From DASPTB01 sp035623615 (GTDB lineage: Bacteria > Actinomycetota > UBA4738), in assembly GCA_035623615.1 (NCBI GenBank), contig DASPTB010000240.1, positions 1 through 17,031 of the forward strand: a stretch of 17,031 nucleotides of DNA, given 5' to 3'. Below, in pieces: positions 7,669-15,131 of the stretch (position 1 is its first letter; each line of letters starts with the position of its first letter). The position numbers were made by a program, and so were the translations under genes. The notes under the pieces were generated by a model that searched no databases, had not been told where the DNA came from, and saw nothing but the letters and a program-made list of their open reading frames with translations.

Positions 7669-9306
7669 GTGCTCGACGCAGTCCACGAGGAGTTCACGGC
7701 GGAAGAGCGCGCTGCGCTCGAGCCGTTCTTCACGAACCTCGATGAGCCCGTCTTCTGCGTGGTGAACCTCCCCGAGGTCGTCAAGGGCGCGCTCTTCGCC
7801 AGGTACTCGCGCACCTCGAAGACTCTCCGCCGGTTGTTCCTCGACGAGTTCCTCGGTCAAGGCGCGGCCGACCTGGGTCGAGCGACTGCGGGGTTCTCTG
7901 CCGCGGACGTCGGGGTCGAACGCGCCGAAAAGCTGTACGAGCGAGTCTTCTCCGACTACGGCGACGACTCGGTGGCGCAGCTGGGCGGCGTGCACCTCGC
8001 GGCCGAGCAGGCGTCGCAGGTCCTCACCAAGGTTCTCGAACGAGGCCGCCTGGCCGCGTACCTCGAGCAGTCGACGCGGTACGTGCCGTACGACGACAAG
8101 CCCGGCGGCAGCTATCGCTACCACGTCCCGCGGGAGGTCGAGGCTGCCGGACTCGGCGACGCGTATCGCGGGGCGTGCGACGCGGCCTTCGACACCTACG
8201 CGCGCTGGCTCGAGCCGTTGCAGGCGTACTTCCGCGACCGGTTCCCGAAGGACCCCTCCGATCCCGACGGCGTCTACCGCGCGACGATCCGGGCCAAGGC
8301 GTGCGACACCCTTCGCGGAATCCTCCCCGCGGCGGCCCGGACACATGTCGGAATGTACGCGACGGCGCAGTCGTACGAAAACGTGCTCCTTCGAATGCGC
8401 GGGCACCCGCTCGAAGAGGTCCGCGCATACGGGGACGCGATGCTGGCCGAGCTTCGCAAGGTCATTCCCGCGTTCCTCACGCGCGTCGACAAGCCCGGCC
8501 GCGGCGCCGACTGGACCGAGTACCTGCGCCGCACGCGCGACGAGTCCGAGACCGCCACCGCGCGAGCGCTGGGTGACGAACCGCCGGACGTCGAGCTCGG
8601 TGACGACCGCGTCGAGCTCGCGTGGTTCGACCCCGAGGGCGAGGTCAAGGTGGTCGCCGCGGCGCTGTTCGCCGCCTCGAATCGCTCGCAGGCGAGGCTG
8701 CTCGACGTCGCACGTCGCATGTCGGCCGACGAGCGCGGCGCGGTCCTGCGCGCGTACGTCGGCAGGCGCGAGAACCGTCGCTGGCGGCCCGGACGCGCGT
8801 TCGAGGCGACGTCGTACCGGTTCGAGGTGCTCTGCGACTACGGGGCGTTCCGCGACCTCCAGCGCCACCGGATGCTCTCCGTCGAGTGGCAACGGCTGAC
8901 GCCCGAGCACGGCGCGACCACGCCGCCCGAGATCGCGGACGTCGGCGCGTCCGGCGATTGGGCCGAGGCCGTCGCCGGCTCCCACGACCTGTGGGGGCGG
9001 TTGCGATCGGCATGCGGCCCGGACGTGGCACAGTACGCCGTCGCCATGTGCCACCGGATCCGCTTTGTCATGGAGATGAACGCCCGCGAGGCGATGCACC
9101 TGGTCGAGCTGCGGAGCTCGCCGCAGGGCCACCCCGCATACCGGCGCGTCGCGTGGCGGATGCACGAGCTCATCGCCCGGGAAGCGGGCCACGTCGGAAT
9201 CGCGGCGGCAATGACCTTCGTGGACCGTTCCGACGTGGACCTCGAGCGCTTGGAGGCCGAGCGACGCGGCGAGGCCCGCCGCATGGCCCGCCAGACCTCC
9301 GAGTGA
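7669..9306 (+). CDS. Tandem-domain FAD-dependent thymidylate synthase (ThyX)-like protein
   Basis: 545 residues from GTG 7669, about twice the usual ThyX length. Both halves look like ThyX. The first (about 20-280) has the pre-signature helix, then R125-G-R127 x7 S135-T-R-Y138, then an ILPAAARTH segment (about 218-226) and a terminal helix. The second (about 315-525) has R399-H-R401 x7 R409, then MEMNAREAMHLVELR (about 468-482). Canonical ThyX has RHR-x7-S, binding FAD and dUMP, so the first half lacks His and the second lacks the Ser; only a composite site would have both. ThyX methylates dUMP to dTMP using methylene-tetrahydrofolate, FAD and NADPH. Such two-domain proteins are generally annotated as FAD-dependent thymidylate synthase, but activity is not assured. 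The gene stands alone, 46 nt after pknB, with its own candidate promoter. Confidence 0.78.
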   Translation: MLDAVHEEFTAEERAALEPFFTNLDEPVFCVVNLPEVVKGALFARYSRTSKTLRRLFLDEFLGQGAADLGRATAGFSAADVGVERAEKLYERVFSDYGDDSVAQLGGVHLAAEQASQVLTKVLERGRLAAYLEQSTRYVPYDDKPGGSYRYHVPREVEAAGLGDAYRGACDAAFDTYARWLEPLQAYFRDRFPKDPSDPDGVYRATIRAKACDTLRGILPAAARTHVGMYATAQSYENVLLRMRGHPLEEVRAYGDAMLAELRKVIPAFLTRVDKPGRGADWTEYLRRTRDESETATARALGDEPPDVELGDDRVELAWFDPEGEVKVVAAALFAASNRSQARLLDVARRMSADERGAVLRAYVGRRENRRWRPGRAFEATSYRFEVLCDYGAFRDLQRHRMLSVEWQRLTPEHGATTPPEIADVGASGDWAEAVAGSHDLWGRLRSACGPDVAQYAVAMCHRIRFVMEMNAREAMHLVELRSSPQGHPAYRRVAWRMHELIAREAGHVGIAAAMTFVDRSDVDLERLEAERRGEARRMARQTSE

Positions 9307-9364
9307 GGCCGACCGGCTCCCGCCGAACGGAGGGGTCCGACCCGCGCGATTGCAGCCGTTCGAC

Positions 9365-9394
9365 GGATGCGCGGGGCCAGCGCCGGCCGCATCC
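9365..9394 (+). other. Inverted repeat directly before the STAS gene start
   Basis: A perfect 7-bp inverted repeat, GGATGCG (9365-9371) and CGCATCC (9388-9394), encloses a GC-rich loop able to pair further (GGC/GCC). It ends 7 nt before the ATG at 9402. With no T-run it is a poor intrinsic terminator for the upstream gene. It could be a 5'-leader hairpin that limits translation of the STAS gene, or an operator. Confidence 0.35.
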
Positions 9395-9401
9395 TGACCA
9401 G

Positions 9402-9782
9402 ATGAACATCCGCGGCGTGGAGGCGGTCGGCGGCGCGTTCGTCATCGAGTTCGCGGGTCACCGCTCGTACCGCTTGCTGGGCGACCTGTCGGGCCCGAAT
9501 GTGTCGCTTTTCAACGAAATCATCGGGCCGGCAGCGAACGAGGATGGCGACGTCATCCTGAAGGTCGCCGACCTCGAGGTCCTGGACAGCTCGGGCAGCC
9601 GGGCCATTCAGGACGTCGCCAGCAAGCTCGCAGGACGCGGTCTGCTGCGTGTGGAGCGCCCCTCCGAGCGCGTCGCGGTCGTGCTCGACCTCATGGGCGC
9701 GGAGGACGACGGCGTCATGATCATCCTCCCCGACGAGCAGCTCACCGTTCCCCCTCCGCCGCCCGCTCCGGCCCAGGCCTGA
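9402..9782 (+). CDS. STAS-domain protein (anti-sigma-factor antagonist-like)
   Basis: 126 residues from the ATG at 9402. The frame is open upstream, but only within the ThyX-like gene and with out-of-frame composition. The core (about 10-110) has the STAS fold pattern: a strand with V-I-L-K-V-A-D (51-57), then L61-D-S-S-G65, then a helix (about 67-79) and a further strand. The D-S-S-G position is where SpoIIAA/RsbV-type antagonists carry the serine phosphorylated by their partner anti-sigma kinase; S63 or S64 would be the site. The C-terminus (about 107-126) is a Pro/Ala tail. No anti-sigma kinase, sigma factor or PP2C partner is adjacent, so its circuit is unknown; STAS domains also act as general protein-interaction modules. 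No Shine-Dalgarno sequence is visible. Confidence 0.75.
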   Translation: MNIRGVEAVGGAFVIEFAGHRSYRLLGDLSGPNVSLFNEIIGPAANEDGDVILKVADLEVLDSSGSRAIQDVASKLAGRGLLRVERPSERVAVVLDLMGAEDDGVMIILPDEQLTVPPPPPAPAQA

Positions 9783-9785
9783 GCT

Positions 9786-9800
9786 CCCCCTTTCCGGGGG
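9786..9800 (+). terminator. Weak hairpin after the STAS gene
   Basis: CCCCC (9786-9790), a 5-nt loop and GGGGG (9796-9800) lie 3 nt after the STAS stop and before the next promoter-like element. The stem is only 5 bp and no T-tract follows, so termination there is uncertain. Confidence 0.3.
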
Positions 9801-9808
9801 CCGTCTGA

Positions 9809-9814
9809 GACAAT
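9809..9814 (+). promoter_or_regulatory. Candidate extended -10 (TGA-GACAAT) for the S9 peptidase gene
   Basis: GACAAT differs from TANNNT only at the first base and is directly preceded by TGA, the TGn extension that can replace a -35 element. It ends 7 nt before the GTG at 9822, so the transcript would be leaderless or nearly so. No ribosome-binding site precedes the GTG. Confidence 0.4.
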
Positions 9815-9821
9815 CGCGGCC

Positions 9822-11666
9822 GTGTCCGAGTCGGTGAACCCTGCCGTGTGGCCCGACGACGTCCCGACATGGGAACGTCGGTTCCTCGCGCCCACGTTGT
9901 CCTTCCCCGTCTGGGCTCGGGACGCTCCCGACCGGCTCGCCGTCTCCACGAGCGAGAGCGGCGCCTGGCAGGTCTACGCATGGGACCTGGCGACCGGCGA
10001 ACGTCGCCGCGTAACCGACAACCCCATCGGAGTCTTCGCCGGCTACGACGAGGCCGCGGGATTCCCGACGCCGGACGGCTCGGCCCTGGTGTGGTTCGAG
10101 GACACGACGGGCGACGAGGTCGGGAGCTGGCAGACCGCGCCGTTCCACGACGAGAGCGGCGGCGCGCCGCGGACGCTCGTCGATGGCGTTCCCGAGGCGT
10201 GGTCCGAGGGCATCGCGGTCGGCAGCCACGCCATCGTGGTCGGCACCAGCGGCGACGACGGCTTCGACGTCTGGGTGTCGGTCGACGGCGCGCCGGCGAT
10301 CCGCCGCCACCACCATCCGCAGGCCGTATCGGTCGGCGGGCTCTCGCGGGACGAGCGTCTTTTCGCGATCGAGCACGCCGAGCACGGCGACGCGATCCAC
10401 CCCGCCCTCCGTGTCCTGGAGACCGACACGGGACGAACAGTCGCCGACCTGTGGGACGGTGACGGACTCGGCCTGCACGTCGCCGCCTGGTCGCCGGTGG
10501 CGGGCGACCAGCGCATCGCCGTCGTCCACGAGCGCGGCGACGTCCTGCGACCGGCGGTCTGGGATCCGGTCACCGGCGAGCGGACCGACATCGAACTCGA
10601 CCTCCCCGGCGACGTCACCGCCCTGGACTGGTGGCCCGATGCATCGGCGCTGCTGCTGCTGCACCAGTGGAACGGACGAAGCGAGCTCTGGCGCTTCGAG
10701 CCGGCGTCGGCGGGGCTCGAGCACGTCGAGCACCGCGCCGGGACGATCGAGGGAGCCGCGGTGCGACCGGACGGCACGGTCTGGTATGGGCACGCGTCGG
10801 GCCACGAGCCCCCCACGCTGCGCGAAGCAGGCACCGACGACGAGCTGCTCGCGCTCGACGGACCTGCCGCGCCCGCCGGGCGCGCCTATCAAGCGTGGGC
10901 ATTTCGAACCTCGCGCGGCGACGAGCTACGCGGGTTCTACGTGACGCCCGAAGGCGAGCCCCCGTTCCCGACGGTCATGGATGTCCACGGCGGGCCGACG
11001 TGGGAGTACGCGGACGAGTACCGGCCGTCGGTTCAGGCCTGGATCGATCACGGGTTCGCCGTCGCGATGGTCAACTACCGCGGCTCCACGGGACGGGGGC
11101 GCGCGTTCCGCGACACACTCATCGGCGATCCGGGATTCCCCGAGACGGAGGACATTGCCGCCGGGCTCGACGACCTGGTGGCGCGAGGGGTCGCCGACCC
11201 CGAGCGCGCCGTCGTCGCCGGCAACTCGTGGGGCGGCTACATCACGCTCATGTCGGTCGGCCTGCACCCCGATCGGTACGCGCTGGGGCTCGCCGGCGTC
11301 CCGGTCGCCGACTACCCGGTGGCGTATGAAGACGAGGCCGAGACGCTGCGTGCCATGGACCGCACGCTGTTCGGCGGCACGCCGGCCGAGCGACCGGACC
11401 TGTACCGCGAGCGCTCGCCACTCACCTACATCCGCGACGTCCGCGCGCCGCTGTTGATCCTGGCCGGGTCGAACGACCCGCGGTGCCCGATCCGGCAGAT
11501 CATCAACTACTGCGACCGCCTCCGGGAGCTCGGCAAGCCGTTCGAGCTCTACCGCTACGACGCCGGCCACGGGGCGCTCGTGATCGGCGAGCAGGTCCGG
11601 CAGATGCGTGCCCGGCTCGAGTTCACGTTGGAGCGCGTCGCGGGACGACGGGAGCAGCCGGCATGA
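9822..11666 (+). CDS. S9-family serine peptidase (prolyl oligopeptidase / acylaminoacyl-peptidase type)
   Basis: 614 residues from GTG 9822. Residues from about 20 to 345 form a beta-propeller-like N-terminal region with repeated WD-like strands (for example VYAWDLATGE, AVWDPVTGE). Residues from about 355 to 610 form an alpha/beta-hydrolase catalytic domain. The oxyanion and nucleophile motifs are clear: DVHGGPTWE (387-395), G467-N-S469-W-G-G (nucleophile Ser469), Asp552 in SNDPRCP and His583 in AGHG, giving a complete triad in the right order and spacing. There is no signal peptide, so it is probably cytoplasmic and acts on short peptides or N-acylated residues. The exact specificity (dipeptidyl, acylaminoacyl or prolyl) cannot be read from sequence. 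Its stop overlaps the next start in an ATGA arrangement. Confidence 0.9.
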   Translation: MSESVNPAVWPDDVPTWERRFLAPTLSFPVWARDAPDRLAVSTSESGAWQVYAWDLATGERRRVTDNPIGVFAGYDEAAGFPTPDGSALVWFEDTTGDEVGSWQTAPFHDESGGAPRTLVDGVPEAWSEGIAVGSHAIVVGTSGDDGFDVWVSVDGAPAIRRHHHPQAVSVGGLSRDERLFAIEHAEHGDAIHPALRVLETDTGRTVADLWDGDGLGLHVAAWSPVAGDQRIAVVHERGDVLRPAVWDPVTGERTDIELDLPGDVTALDWWPDASALLLLHQWNGRSELWRFEPASAGLEHVEHRAGTIEGAAVRPDGTVWYGHASGHEPPTLREAGTDDELLALDGPAAPAGRAYQAWAFRTSRGDELRGFYVTPEGEPPFPTVMDVHGGPTWEYADEYRPSVQAWIDHGFAVAMVNYRGSTGRGRAFRDTLIGDPGFPETEDIAAGLDDLVARGVADPERAVVAGNSWGGYITLMSVGLHPDRYALGLAGVPVADYPVAYEDEAETLRAMDRTLFGGTPAERPDLYRERSPLTYIRDVRAPLLILAGSNDPRCPIRQIINYCDRLRELGKPFELYRYDAGHGALVIGEQVRQMRARLEFTLERVAGRREQPA

Positions 11667-11989
11667 CCGGCGCCGCAGCCTCAGTGTTGTCGGTCGCCCT
11701 GGCGGCCGACCGCCAGACCATCATGCTGCGAGCCTTCTGGATGCTCGTCGTGGCCGCAGGACTCGTGTCGATCGGCGCGTGGATCCTGCTCGCCCGGGAG
11801 ATCCGCGTTCAGCGGCGACGCCGAGGCGACGTCGAGGGCAACGCCGTCGAAGTGGATGGCGATGGCAGTGGCGGTGGCGAAGACGCGCTCGAAGCGGCCG
11901 AGGCCGACGAGGACGGCAAGGCGACCGGACACAGTGTGGAGGTGCCGGCGGACACCGCGGACGTCGGGGACCCGGGCGATCATCCCTGA
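11663..11989 (+). CDS. Small single-span membrane protein, function unknown
   Basis: 108 residues. The ATG overlaps the stop of the S9 peptidase gene (ATGA), which fixes the start and indicates translational coupling. One membrane span (about 21-44) is followed by a strongly basic patch, REIRVQRRRRG (45-55), and then a very acidic, Gly/Asp/Glu-rich tail (about 56-108). By the positive-inside rule the tail should be cytoplasmic and the short N-terminus outside. I do not recognise a family. Coupling to a cytoplasmic peptidase suggests, without proving, a linked role such as anchoring it to the membrane. The tail is low-complexity, so homology searching with it alone will be uninformative. Codon use is GC-rich like its neighbours. 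Confidence 0.7.
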   Translation: MTGAAASVLSVALAADRQTIMLRAFWMLVVAAGLVSIGAWILLAREIRVQRRRRGDVEGNAVEVDGDGSGGGEDALEAAEADEDGKATGHSVEVPADTADVGDPGDHP

Positions 11990-11995
11990 TCGGGC

Positions 11996-12025
11996 TTGCG
12001 CCGCAGGGGCGGCAGTCCGTACAGT
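11996..12025 (+). promoter_or_regulatory. Candidate promoter (TTGCGC-N18-TACAGT) of the cNMP-binding gene
   Basis: A TTGCGC -35-like box (11996-12001) and a TACAGT -10 box (12020-12025) are separated by 18 nt. The -10 ends 9 nt before the ATG at 12035, so the RNA leader would be about 0-3 nt. The -35 overlaps the TTG that begins a longer open frame, which argues for starting translation at 12035 instead. Confidence 0.5.
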
Positions 12026-12034
12026 GGCCCGGGG

Positions 12035-12448
12035 ATGAGCATCAGAGAGACCGCCGCCGCGTTGAAGCGCGTCCCGCTGTTCGAGAACTGCTCGGGGCGT
12101 GAGCTCCGTGACATCGCGGGGCGCGGCGAGGAGCATACGTACGCGGAAGGCCAGACGATCGTCCGCCAGGGAAAGGTCGGCGACGAGTTCTTCGTCGTGC
12201 TCGACGGCAAAGCGGACGTCCACCGGCGCGGGCGGAAGCTCCGGACCCTGAAGTCGGGCGACCACTTCGGCGAGCTTGCGCTCCTGCATTCCCTGTTCTC
12301 GCGCCGGCCGCGGGCGGCAACCGTCACGGCGGCAACCGAGTTGAGGTGCTTCACGCTCTCGGTGTCGCAGTTCAAGAATGTCCTGTACCAGGGCGACGTC
12401 GCGGTCAAGCTGCTGTACTCGGTGGCCGCGATGTTTCCCGAGGACTGA
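12035..12448 (+). CDS. Stand-alone cyclic-nucleotide-binding domain protein
   Basis: 137 residues. It starts at the ATG (MSIRETAAALKRVPLFENCS), which gives the usual helix before a CNB domain; a longer frame from a TTG at 11996 would override the promoter. The domain (about 12-125) has the beta-roll motifs GQTIVRQGKVGDEFFVVLDG (39-58) and the phosphate-binding cassette F78-G-E-L-A-L ... R93-A-A-T-V. The Glu80 and Arg93 ligands for the ribose and cyclic phosphate are present, so binding of cAMP or a similar nucleotide is plausible. The stretch between GELAL and R93 is about three to four residues longer than in CRP or PKA. There is no DNA-binding helix-turn-helix or enzyme domain, so it cannot be a CRP-type regulator alone. 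It converges on the acyl-CoA ligase gene with a 27-bp gap that shows no clear terminator. Confidence 0.85.
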   Translation: MSIRETAAALKRVPLFENCSGRELRDIAGRGEEHTYAEGQTIVRQGKVGDEFFVVLDGKADVHRRGRKLRTLKSGDHFGELALLHSLFSRRPRAATVTAATELRCFTLSVSQFKNVLYQGDVAVKLLYSVAAMFPED

Positions 12449-12475
12449 GGCCCGCCCGCCCCGGCCCGCCGCGCT

Positions 12476-14257
12476 TCAGCGGTCGCTCGCCGGCGTCGCG
12501 GCGGCGTTGGCCCGCTCCTGGTCCAGCAGGACGCGGCGGAGCACCTTCCCGACCAGGGTCTCGGGCAGCGACTCCCGGAACTCGATCTGCTTGGGGACGC
12601 GGTAGCCGGTCAGTCCGTTCTGCGGGTCGCGCGCGAACGCGGTGATGTCCTCGGCCGTGACCGTCTCGCCCGGCACCTCGCCGTCGGCGACCACGACGAA
12701 CGCCTTGACCGCCTCGCCGGTGCGGGCGTCGGGAACGCCCACCACGCAGACGCGCTTGACCTTCGGGTGCCGGTACAGCACCTCCTCGATCTCGGTGGGG
12801 TACACGTTGAATCCGGAGACGAGGATCATGTCCTTCTTCCGGTCGACGATCGTGAAGTAGCCGTCCTCGTCCATGACGGCGATGTCCCCGGAGAGCAACC
12901 AGGTGCGGCCGTCGTCGTCGCGCCGCAACGTCGCGGCCGTCTCCTCCGGGCGGTTCCAGTACCCCTTCATCACCTGCGGGCCGGCGATCACCATCTCACC
13001 GGACTCGCCGGACGGCATCTCGCGCGTCCAGTCGGCCAGGTCGACGATTCGGCAGTCGGTGTCGGGGACCGGCATGCCGATGGTGCCGTCCTTGCGGTGA
13101 CCGACCACCGGGTTCGCGTGGGTGACGGGCGCCGCCTCCGTCATGCCGTACCCCTCGACGAGCTCGCCGCCCGTGATGCGCTCGAACTTCTCGGCGACGA
13201 CGCCCGGAAGCGGCGCGGCGCCGGACAGACACGCCTTGATCGAGCGGAGGTCGTGCTTCGGCGTCTCCGGCGACTCGTTGATTGCGATGTACAGCCGTGG
13301 GACCCCGGGGAAGAGCGACGCGCGTTCCTTCTGCACCGCCTTCAACACGCGGGGGAGATCGAAGCGGGGCATCAGGATCAGCTTGCCCGCCTCCAGGACG
13401 CCGAGGCTCATGCACACCGTCAGGCCGTAGCAGTGGAAGAAGGGAAGCACGCACATCATCGCCTCCGCGCCCTCCTCGAGACCGGGGAACCACGACGCGC
13501 ACTGCACCGCGTTGTTCACGAGGTTCGCGTGCGTGAGCATCGCGCCCTTCGCGGTCCCCGTCGTCCCGCCCGTGTAGACGAGGCTCGCGAGATCCTCGGC
13601 GGGGTCGAGATCGGCGGGGTGGACGGGTGGAAGCGACCGCGACGCCAACGTCTTCCACCACAGCACGTCCGCGTCGCGTGGCACCGGAGGCCACGGGTGA
13701 CCTTCCTTCCGGGCCTCTCGTCGCAGCTCGATGGGCGCGAGCACCGACAATGGGAACGGCATTGCGTCGGTCACCTTGGTGACCACGACGGTCCGAAGCG
13801 GCGTCGACGCGCGCACCGACGCGACCTTCGGATAGAGCGAATCGAGCACCACGCACACCTCGGCCCCGCAGTCGGCGAGCTGATGCTCCATCTCCCGCTC
13901 GGTGTAGAGAGGGTTCGTGCCGACGAACAGGGCCCCGATGCGCGCCGCCGCGTAGGCTGCGACGACGTACTGCGGGCAGTTGGGCAGGACCAGCGCGACG
14001 CGGTCGCCTTTCTTCACACCCAACGAGGCCAGGACGGCGGAGAACTGGTCGACCTGCCGCAGGAGCTCGGCGTACGAGAGGCGCTTGCCGAAGAACACGG
14101 TCGCCGGCGCGCTCGGGTACGACCGCGCCGACGCCTGCAGGACCTGGTAGAGCGTTCGCTTGGGATATGGGGCGAGCGACGCGGGCACTCCCTCGGGGTA
14201 GTTCGCCAGCCAGGGCCGGGCGTCTGCCTGCGAGCTGTGGTCGCTGTCGCCTTCCAC
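12476..14257 (-). CDS. Long/medium-chain fatty-acyl-CoA ligase (AMP-forming)
   Basis: 593 residues from a GTG at 14257 (MEGDSDHSSQADARPWLANY). The frame is open further upstream but only across the neighbouring gene. It is an ANL-superfamily adenylating enzyme: Y228-T-G-G-T-T-G-T-A-K-G (phosphate loop), E368-G-Y-G-M-T-E374, S456-G-D458, D472-R-K-K-D476 hinge region, and K571 in LVGKVLRR, the catalytic Lys of the C-terminal domain. It activates a fatty acid with ATP to an acyl-adenylate and passes it to CoA. The N-terminal W-L-x-x-Y-P-E-G-V-P motif is typical of FadD-type long-chain acyl-CoA synthetases. Chain-length preference cannot be assigned. There is no signal peptide or membrane span, so it is cytoplasmic or peripheral. 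No beta-oxidation genes lie in the window. Confidence 0.92.
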   Translation of the reverse strand: MEGDSDHSSQADARPWLANYPEGVPASLAPYPKRTLYQVLQASARSYPSAPATVFFGKRLSYAELLRQVDQFSAVLASLGVKKGDRVALVLPNCPQYVVAAYAAARIGALFVGTNPLYTEREMEHQLADCGAEVCVVLDSLYPKVASVRASTPLRTVVVTKVTDAMPFPLSVLAPIELRREARKEGHPWPPVPRDADVLWWKTLASRSLPPVHPADLDPAEDLASLVYTGGTTGTAKGAMLTHANLVNNAVQCASWFPGLEEGAEAMMCVLPFFHCYGLTVCMSLGVLEAGKLILMPRFDLPRVLKAVQKERASLFPGVPRLYIAINESPETPKHDLRSIKACLSGAAPLPGVVAEKFERITGGELVEGYGMTEAAPVTHANPVVGHRKDGTIGMPVPDTDCRIVDLADWTREMPSGESGEMVIAGPQVMKGYWNRPEETAATLRRDDDGRTWLLSGDIAVMDEDGYFTIVDRKKDMILVSGFNVYPTEIEEVLYRHPKVKRVCVVGVPDARTGEAVKAFVVVADGEVPGETVTAEDITAFARDPQNGLTGYRVPKQIEFRESLPETLVGKVLRRVLLDQERANAAATPASDR

Positions 14258-14263
14258 GAGGTC

Positions 14264-14269
14264 ATTATC
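14264..14269 (-). promoter_or_regulatory. Candidate leaderless -10 box (GATAAT) of the acyl-CoA ligase gene
   Basis: On the minus strand GATAAT ends 6 nt before the GTG at 14257, placing the expected transcription start on the start codon. A weak TTCGCT -35-like element (14294-14289) lies 19 nt upstream. It falls in the 49-bp gap between this gene and the upstream membrane-protein gene, so the ligase gene may be transcribed separately from it. Confidence 0.5.
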
Positions 14270-14306
14270 CGTCGCAGAGCCGCGGCGGAGCGAACAGAGC
14301 GGGGCG

Positions 14307-15131
14307 CTAGGAGACCCGGAACGTCTTGACGATCTGGTCGCAGCCCTTGTCGATCTCCGGGGGCGCCGTGCTCTCGCGCTGGCAGTTGACGAAGTACATC
14401 GCTTTGCCCGAGTACCCGAAGTAGAAGCGACCCAGCATCTCCACCCCGCCCGTGCCCGGCCACTGCGCCCGGGCGGTGAACGCCGGGAGGGTGCCGAGAG
14501 TGCCCGTCGCGATCGGTGCCTGCACGGTGCCGTGCTGCGTCGAGGCGAACCCGTCCACGTTGCTTCCCAGTTGGGACATCTCGCCCTCGCGGTTTGCGTC
14601 GGTGATCGGCCCCGACATGCGGAAGGCCTCGACGATGACCCGGTCCGAGCCCGTCCCCGTCCCGAGGACGATGCGGCCTTGCGGGGTGCCGGCCTGCGCG
14701 GCACCCGCCACCGGCAGGACGTGCCACGCCGGCGGGTAGTCGAAGATGACTCCGCTCCCCGTGAAGACCCCATTTGCCGCCGTCCCCAAGGAAGCCACGG
14801 TGGCCGCCGACCGTTGCGGCTTCAGCTTGCCGGCGCGAAGCGCTCCGGTCGCGAGCGCGACGCCGAGCCCGAGGAGCGCGACGACCGCAACGAGGAGAAC
14901 CCGCACGCCCAGCGTCCGCCTGGAGGTGCTCTTCGTCGCAGGATGCGATCCGGTACGAGCCCTTTTCTCCCGCGGCTCGGCGGGTTCCCGCCGAGGCTTC
15001 GACGCGCGTGGGGCCGCCGGCGCCTTCTTCGGAGCCTTCCCGGGCGGCCGCGACCCGGCCTGCACCTTGGTGGGCGAGGACTTGGCAATCGATCGACCGG
15101 GTCGCGGCCGCCCGGCCGCTCGGTCGGTCAT
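14307..15131 (-). CDS. Single-span membrane protein with basic cytoplasmic tail and extracytoplasmic domain
   Basis: 274 residues. Residues 1-73 form a Lys/Arg/Pro/Ala-rich disordered tail. A membrane span follows (about 75-97), then an extracytoplasmic domain of about 170 residues. The domain opens with G-V-I-F-D-Y-P-P-A-W-H (127-137), resembling the start of PsbP/Mog1-like domains found in actinobacterial secreted proteins; this is tentative. Cys250 and Cys264 near the C-terminus could form a disulfide. Under the positive-inside rule the basic tail is cytoplasmic. No enzyme motif is visible and I do not recognise a named family. The ATG overlaps the stop of a possible 39-codon ORF in an ATGA arrangement. 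The Shine-Dalgarno sequence is weak (GAGATGG). Confidence 0.8.
   Translation of the reverse strand: MTDRAAGRPRPGRSIAKSSPTKVQAGSRPPGKAPKKAPAAPRASKPRREPAEPREKRARTGSHPATKSTSRRTLGVRVLLVAVVALLGLGVALATGALRAGKLKPQRSAATVASLGTAANGVFTGSGVIFDYPPAWHVLPVAGAAQAGTPQGRIVLGTGTGSDRVIVEAFRMSGPITDANREGEMSQLGSNVDGFASTQHGTVQAPIATGTLGTLPAFTARAQWPGTGGVEMLGRFYFGYSGKAMYFVNCQRESTAPPEIDKGCDQIVKTFRVS

Noticed and set aside
4442..10892. Very long minus-strand open frames (for example 4442-5917, 5769-7814, 7249-9192, 8838-10892)
   Set aside because: They lie opposite genes with clear family motifs, have Arg/Pro/Gly-rich composition without domains, and arise from the scarcity of stop codons in GC-rich DNA.
11996..12034. 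TTG start giving a 13-residue extension of the cNMP-binding protein
   Set aside because: It overlaps the -35 box of the apparent promoter; the ATG at 12035 begins the normal CNB helix.
14258..14773. Long N-terminal extension or fusion on the acyl-CoA ligase frame
   Set aside because: It overlaps the adjacent membrane-protein gene in another frame and is low-complexity Arg/Ser sequence; GTG at 14257 gives a normal FadD length and has a -10 box.
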